A DNA stretch of 64,000 bases from Nocardioides ginsengisegetis (GTDB lineage Bacteria; Actinomycetota; Actinomycetes; Propionibacteriales; Nocardioidaceae). The notes beneath the pieces were generated by a model. The model had not been told where the DNA came from, searched no databases, and saw nothing but the letters and a program-made list of their open reading frames with translations. Both the position numbers and the translations under genes were made by a program. Every line of letters starts with the position of its first letter. Positions within the stretch are counted from its first letter, which is position 1. The stretch covers positions 3,085,001 to 3,149,000 of the forward strand of contig NZ_JACGXA010000001.1 of the NCBI RefSeq assembly GCF_014138045.1, read 5' to 3'. Below, piece after piece: positions 61,841 to 64,000 of this stretch.

Positions 61841-62419
61841 GTGCCCCGCTTCACCCGCGCCGAGCTCGAGTCCTTCCACGACGCCGAGGTGCCCGACCTG
61901 CTCCCGGACCCCGCCCGGCACGACCTGCGGCTGCTCTTCGTCGGCATCAACCCCGGCCTGTGGACCGCGGCCACCCAGACCCACTTCGCGCACCCGGTCA
62001 ACCGCTTCTACCCCGCCCTGCTGCAGGCCGGCATCCTCGAGCACCCGGTCGACCCGTCGGCCGGCATGACCGACGAGGACCGCGACCGGCTGCGAGCCCG
62101 CGGCATCGGGATCACCAACATCGTCCGGCGGGCCACCGCCCGCGCCAACGAGCTCGGCCGCGCCGAGCTGCGCGAGGGAGGCGAGGCCCTGGCGCGGCTG
62201 GTGGCCGAGCGGGCGCCGAAGGTCGTCGCGGTCCTCGGGATCACGGCGTACCGCTCCGCCTTCGGCCACCCGAAGGCCGTCCCCGGCCGCCAGCCCGAGC
62301 CGCTGGCCGGCGCCGAGCTGTGGGTGGTGCCGAACCCCAGCGGGCTCAACGCCCACGAGAACGTCGCGTCCCTCGCCGAGGCCTATGCCGCCCCGGCGAG
62401 GGCCGCGGGAGTTCTGTGA
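61841..62419 (+). CDS. mug: G/U mismatch-specific DNA glycosylase
   Basis: A 192-aa uracil-DNA glycosylase of the Mug/TDG family. GINPGLW (35-41) is the active-site motif with the catalytic Asn, and VPNPSGLNA the DNA-intercalating loop. Removes uracil or other bases mispaired with G. GTG 61841. Convergent with glgC with a 1-base gap. Confidence 0.9.
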   Translation: MPRFTRAELESFHDAEVPDLLPDPARHDLRLLFVGINPGLWTAATQTHFAHPVNRFYPALLQAGILEHPVDPSAGMTDEDRDRLRARGIGITNIVRRATARANELGRAELREGGEALARLVAERAPKVVAVLGITAYRSAFGHPKAVPGRQPEPLAGAELWVVPNPSGLNAHENVASLAEAYAAPARAAGVL

Positions 62420-62420
62420 C

Positions 62421-63677
62421 TCAGGCCGGCACGATGCTCGGGTAGGTCTGGTCCTTGCCCAGGATCGTCAGCCCGTCCTCGACCACGAAGCCGCGGGCCC
62501 GGTCCTCCTCCGGGTCGACCCCGATCCGCGCACCCGGCGGCACCACGACGTTCTTGTCGAGGATCGCGTTGCGCACGATCGCGCCCGCCCCGATCCGCAC
62601 GTCGTTGAGCAGCACCGCGTCGGTCACCTCGGCTCCGGAGCCGATGAACGCCGCCGGCGAGAGCACCGACCGGTTCACCGAGCCGCCGCTGATGACGACA
62701 CCGGGCGAGAGCAGCGACTCCAGCGTCCGCGAGGCGTGGCCGTCCTCCCCCGGCGTGATCTTCACCGGCGGCTGCGGGCCGTAGGAGGTGAAGATCGGCC
62801 AGTCGAAGTTGTAGAGGTTGAAGACCGGCAGCGGCGAGACGAGGTCCATGTGCGCGGCGTAGTAGGACCCGATGGTCCCGACGTCGCGCCAGTAGCCGCG
62901 GTCGCGGGCGGTGGCGCCCGGCACGGAGTTGTCCTTGAAGTCGTAGACACCAGCCTGGTCACGGCGCACGAACGCCGGGACGATGTCGCCGCCCATGTCG
63001 TGCTTGGAGCCCGCCTCGGTCGCGTCGCGGGTCACCGCCTCGACCAGCGCGTCGGCGTCGAAGACGTAGTTGCCCATCGAGGCCAGCACCTCGCCGGGGC
63101 TGTCGGGCAGGCCCACCGGGTCGGTCGGCTTCTCCAGGAACTCCCGGATCCGGCGCGGGTCGTCGGGCTGGACGTCGATGACGCCGAACTGGTCGGCCAT
63201 CCCGATCGGCTGACGGATCGCAGCGACGGTGCAGGCCGCGCCGCTCTCGACGTGCTGGTCGACCATCTGCGAGAAGTCCATGCGGTAGACGTGGTCGGCG
63301 CCGACCACGACCACGATGTCGGGCTTCTCGTCGCGCAGCAGGTTGAGGGACTGGAAGATCGCGTCGGCGCTGCCGAGGTACCAGTGCTTGCCGACCCGCT
63401 GCTGCGCCGGCACCGGGGTGACGTAGTTGCCGAGCATCGTCGACATCCGCCAGGTCTGGGTGACGTGCCGGTCCAGGCTGTGCGACTTGTACTGCGTGAG
63501 CACGACGATCTGGAGGTAGCCGGAGTTGACGACGTTGGAGAGCGCGAAGTCGATCAGGCGGTAGATGCCTCCGAACGGGACACCCGGTTTGGCACGGTCG
63601 GCGGTCAGCGGCATCAGCCGCTTCCCCTCTCCACCGGCGAGGACGATGGCCAGGACCTTCTTGCGCGATGCGGTCAT
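62421..63677 (-). CDS. glgC: Glucose-1-phosphate adenylyltransferase
   Basis: Makes ADP-glucose for glycogen and related glucans. 418 aa. The nucleotidyltransferase N-terminus is [19 protein letters not shown] (14-32) and the substrate loop GTADAIFQ-type ([14 protein letters not shown]). The C-terminal part is a beta-helix with hexapeptide-like repeats ([20 protein letters not shown]). It is divergent from the glycogen synthase gene. Confidence 0.95.
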   Translation of the reverse strand: MTASRKKVLAIVLAGGEGKRLMPLTADRAKPGVPFGGIYRLIDFALSNVVNSGYLQIVVLTQYKSHSLDRHVTQTWRMSTMLGNYVTPVPAQQRVGKHWYLGSADAIFQSLNLLRDEKPDIVVVVGADHVYRMDFSQMVDQHVESGAACTVAAIRQPIGMADQFGVIDVQPDDPRRIREFLEKPTDPVGLPDSPGEVLASMGNYVFDADALVEAVTRDATEAGSKHDMGGDIVPAFVRRDQAGVYDFKDNSVPGATARDRGYWRDVGTIGSYYAAHMDLVSPLPVFNLYNFDWPIFTSYGPQPPVKITPGEDGHASRTLESLLSPGVVISGGSVNRSVLSPAAFIGSGAEVTDAVLLNDVRIGAGAIVRNAILDKNVVVPPGARIGVDPEEDRARGFVVEDGLTILGKDQTYPSIVPA

Positions 63678-63730
63678 GGCTGCACGCTAGCCCTGTCGGA
63701 CCGTCGCCCGGCAGGGGTAGTTTCATCGAC

Positions 63731-64000
63731 GTGCGAGTCGACGTGTTGTCCAAGGAGTACCCACCCGAGATCTACGGCGGCGCGGGGGTGCACGTCGCCG
63801 AGCTCGTCCGGGCGCTCCGGCGCCGCTCCGACCTCGAGACCCGGGTCCACGCGTTCGGCGCGCCGCGCGACGAGGCGCTGACGTCGTCGTACGCCGACCA
63901 CGCCGAGCTCGCCTCGGCCAACGGGGCCCTCAAGACGCTGGGCGTCGACCTGTCGATCGCCGACGGCTGCGCCGGCACCGACCTGGTCCACTCCCACACC
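63731..64000 (+). CDS. glgA: Glycogen synthase / ADP-glucose glucosyltransferase, 3'-truncated by the window
   Basis: The first 90 codons of a GT5/GT4-type synthase, GTG 63731. VRVDVLSKEYPPEIYGGAGVHVAELV is the actinobacterial opening with the Gly-rich donor-phosphate loop. Divergent from glgC. The actinobacterial enzyme (GlgM type) may make maltose 1-phosphate from ADP-glucose, rather than long glucan. The window ends in the coding region. Confidence 0.9.
   Translation, partial: MRVDVLSKEYPPEIYGGAGVHVAELVRALRRRSDLETRVHAFGAPRDEALTSSYADHAELASANGALKTLGVDLSIADGCAGTDLVHSHT

Overview
The window is chromosomal DNA of a very GC-rich actinobacterium, most like Nocardioides or another Nocardioidaceae. 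Evidence: strong third-position G/C bias, frequent GTG starts, many 4-base ATGA/GTGA overlaps, the order glmU-prs next to tRNA-Gln, coproheme-type haem genes (hemQ, a HemG/CgoX oxidase), a stand-alone LigD-type polymerase, a DesA3-like desaturase with its reductase, WS/DGAT, DUF3000-RNase D and divergent glgC/glgA. This is inferred from gene content; no search was run. About 61 protein genes and one tRNA fill nearly all of it. No gap exceeds 300 bases; the longest are 42841-43095, 56306-56530, 25358-25571 and 35098-35285, and each is described in an entry or a finding.

Layout. 1-2173: 3' part of an M1 aminopeptidase. 2216-5488: prs, glmU, a uridine-kinase-like protein and tRNA-Gln. 5524-7783: a translationally coupled trio (cytidylyltransferase, LicD-like/methyltransferase fusion, small coiled-coil protein) that looks like a surface-polymer decorating unit. 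7911-11193: ATP-dependent ligase (LigC-like), a Usp-like protein, a DinB-superfamily enzyme and a LigD-type polymerase. 11212-13882: a fatty-acid desaturase, its FAD/2Fe-2S reductase and a coupled small CxxC/HxxC protein. 13987-17363: a membrane-anchored cyclase, MsrB, a lipoprotein, HemQ and a NarL response regulator. 17360-21815: the matching histidine kinase, a membrane protein and HemG. 21885-26486: an organosulfur acquisition operon (two flavin reductases, SsuD-like and SfnB-like enzymes) with a divergent LysR regulator. 26529-31510: DUF4349 lipoprotein, NYN-LOTUS protein, hemE, DUF3000 and RNase D.

31517-39782: solute-binding lipoprotein, another lipoprotein, aldo/keto reductase, PemK/MazF-like protein with a structured upstream region, an unknown protein and HrpA helicase. 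39843-43407: two tandem paralogous secreted proteins and a small membrane protein, separated by strong hairpins. 43537-47551: OmpR-type two-component system and a GT39-like glycosyltransferase. 47562-50591: TetR regulator divergent from a Baeyer-Villiger-type monooxygenase and an SDR. 50604-59954: DUF402 protein, ThrE-like exporter, carboxylate-amine ligase, Pol IV, FUSC protein, small secreted protein, WS/DGAT, SDR and an orphan adenine methyltransferase. 60038-64000: phosphodiester glycosidase, lipoprotein, Mug glycosylase, glgC and the start of glgA.

Most genes are housekeeping or ordinary accessory genes. The best signals are: a short repeat family placed in frame inside hemG and hrpA and also found between the desaturase genes; the LicD/methyltransferase surface operon; the tandem secreted paralogues with nearby hairpins; the mutually exclusive stems upstream of the PemK-like gene; and an orphan DNA methyltransferase. 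No CRISPR array, insertion sequence, integrase or prophage gene was seen.
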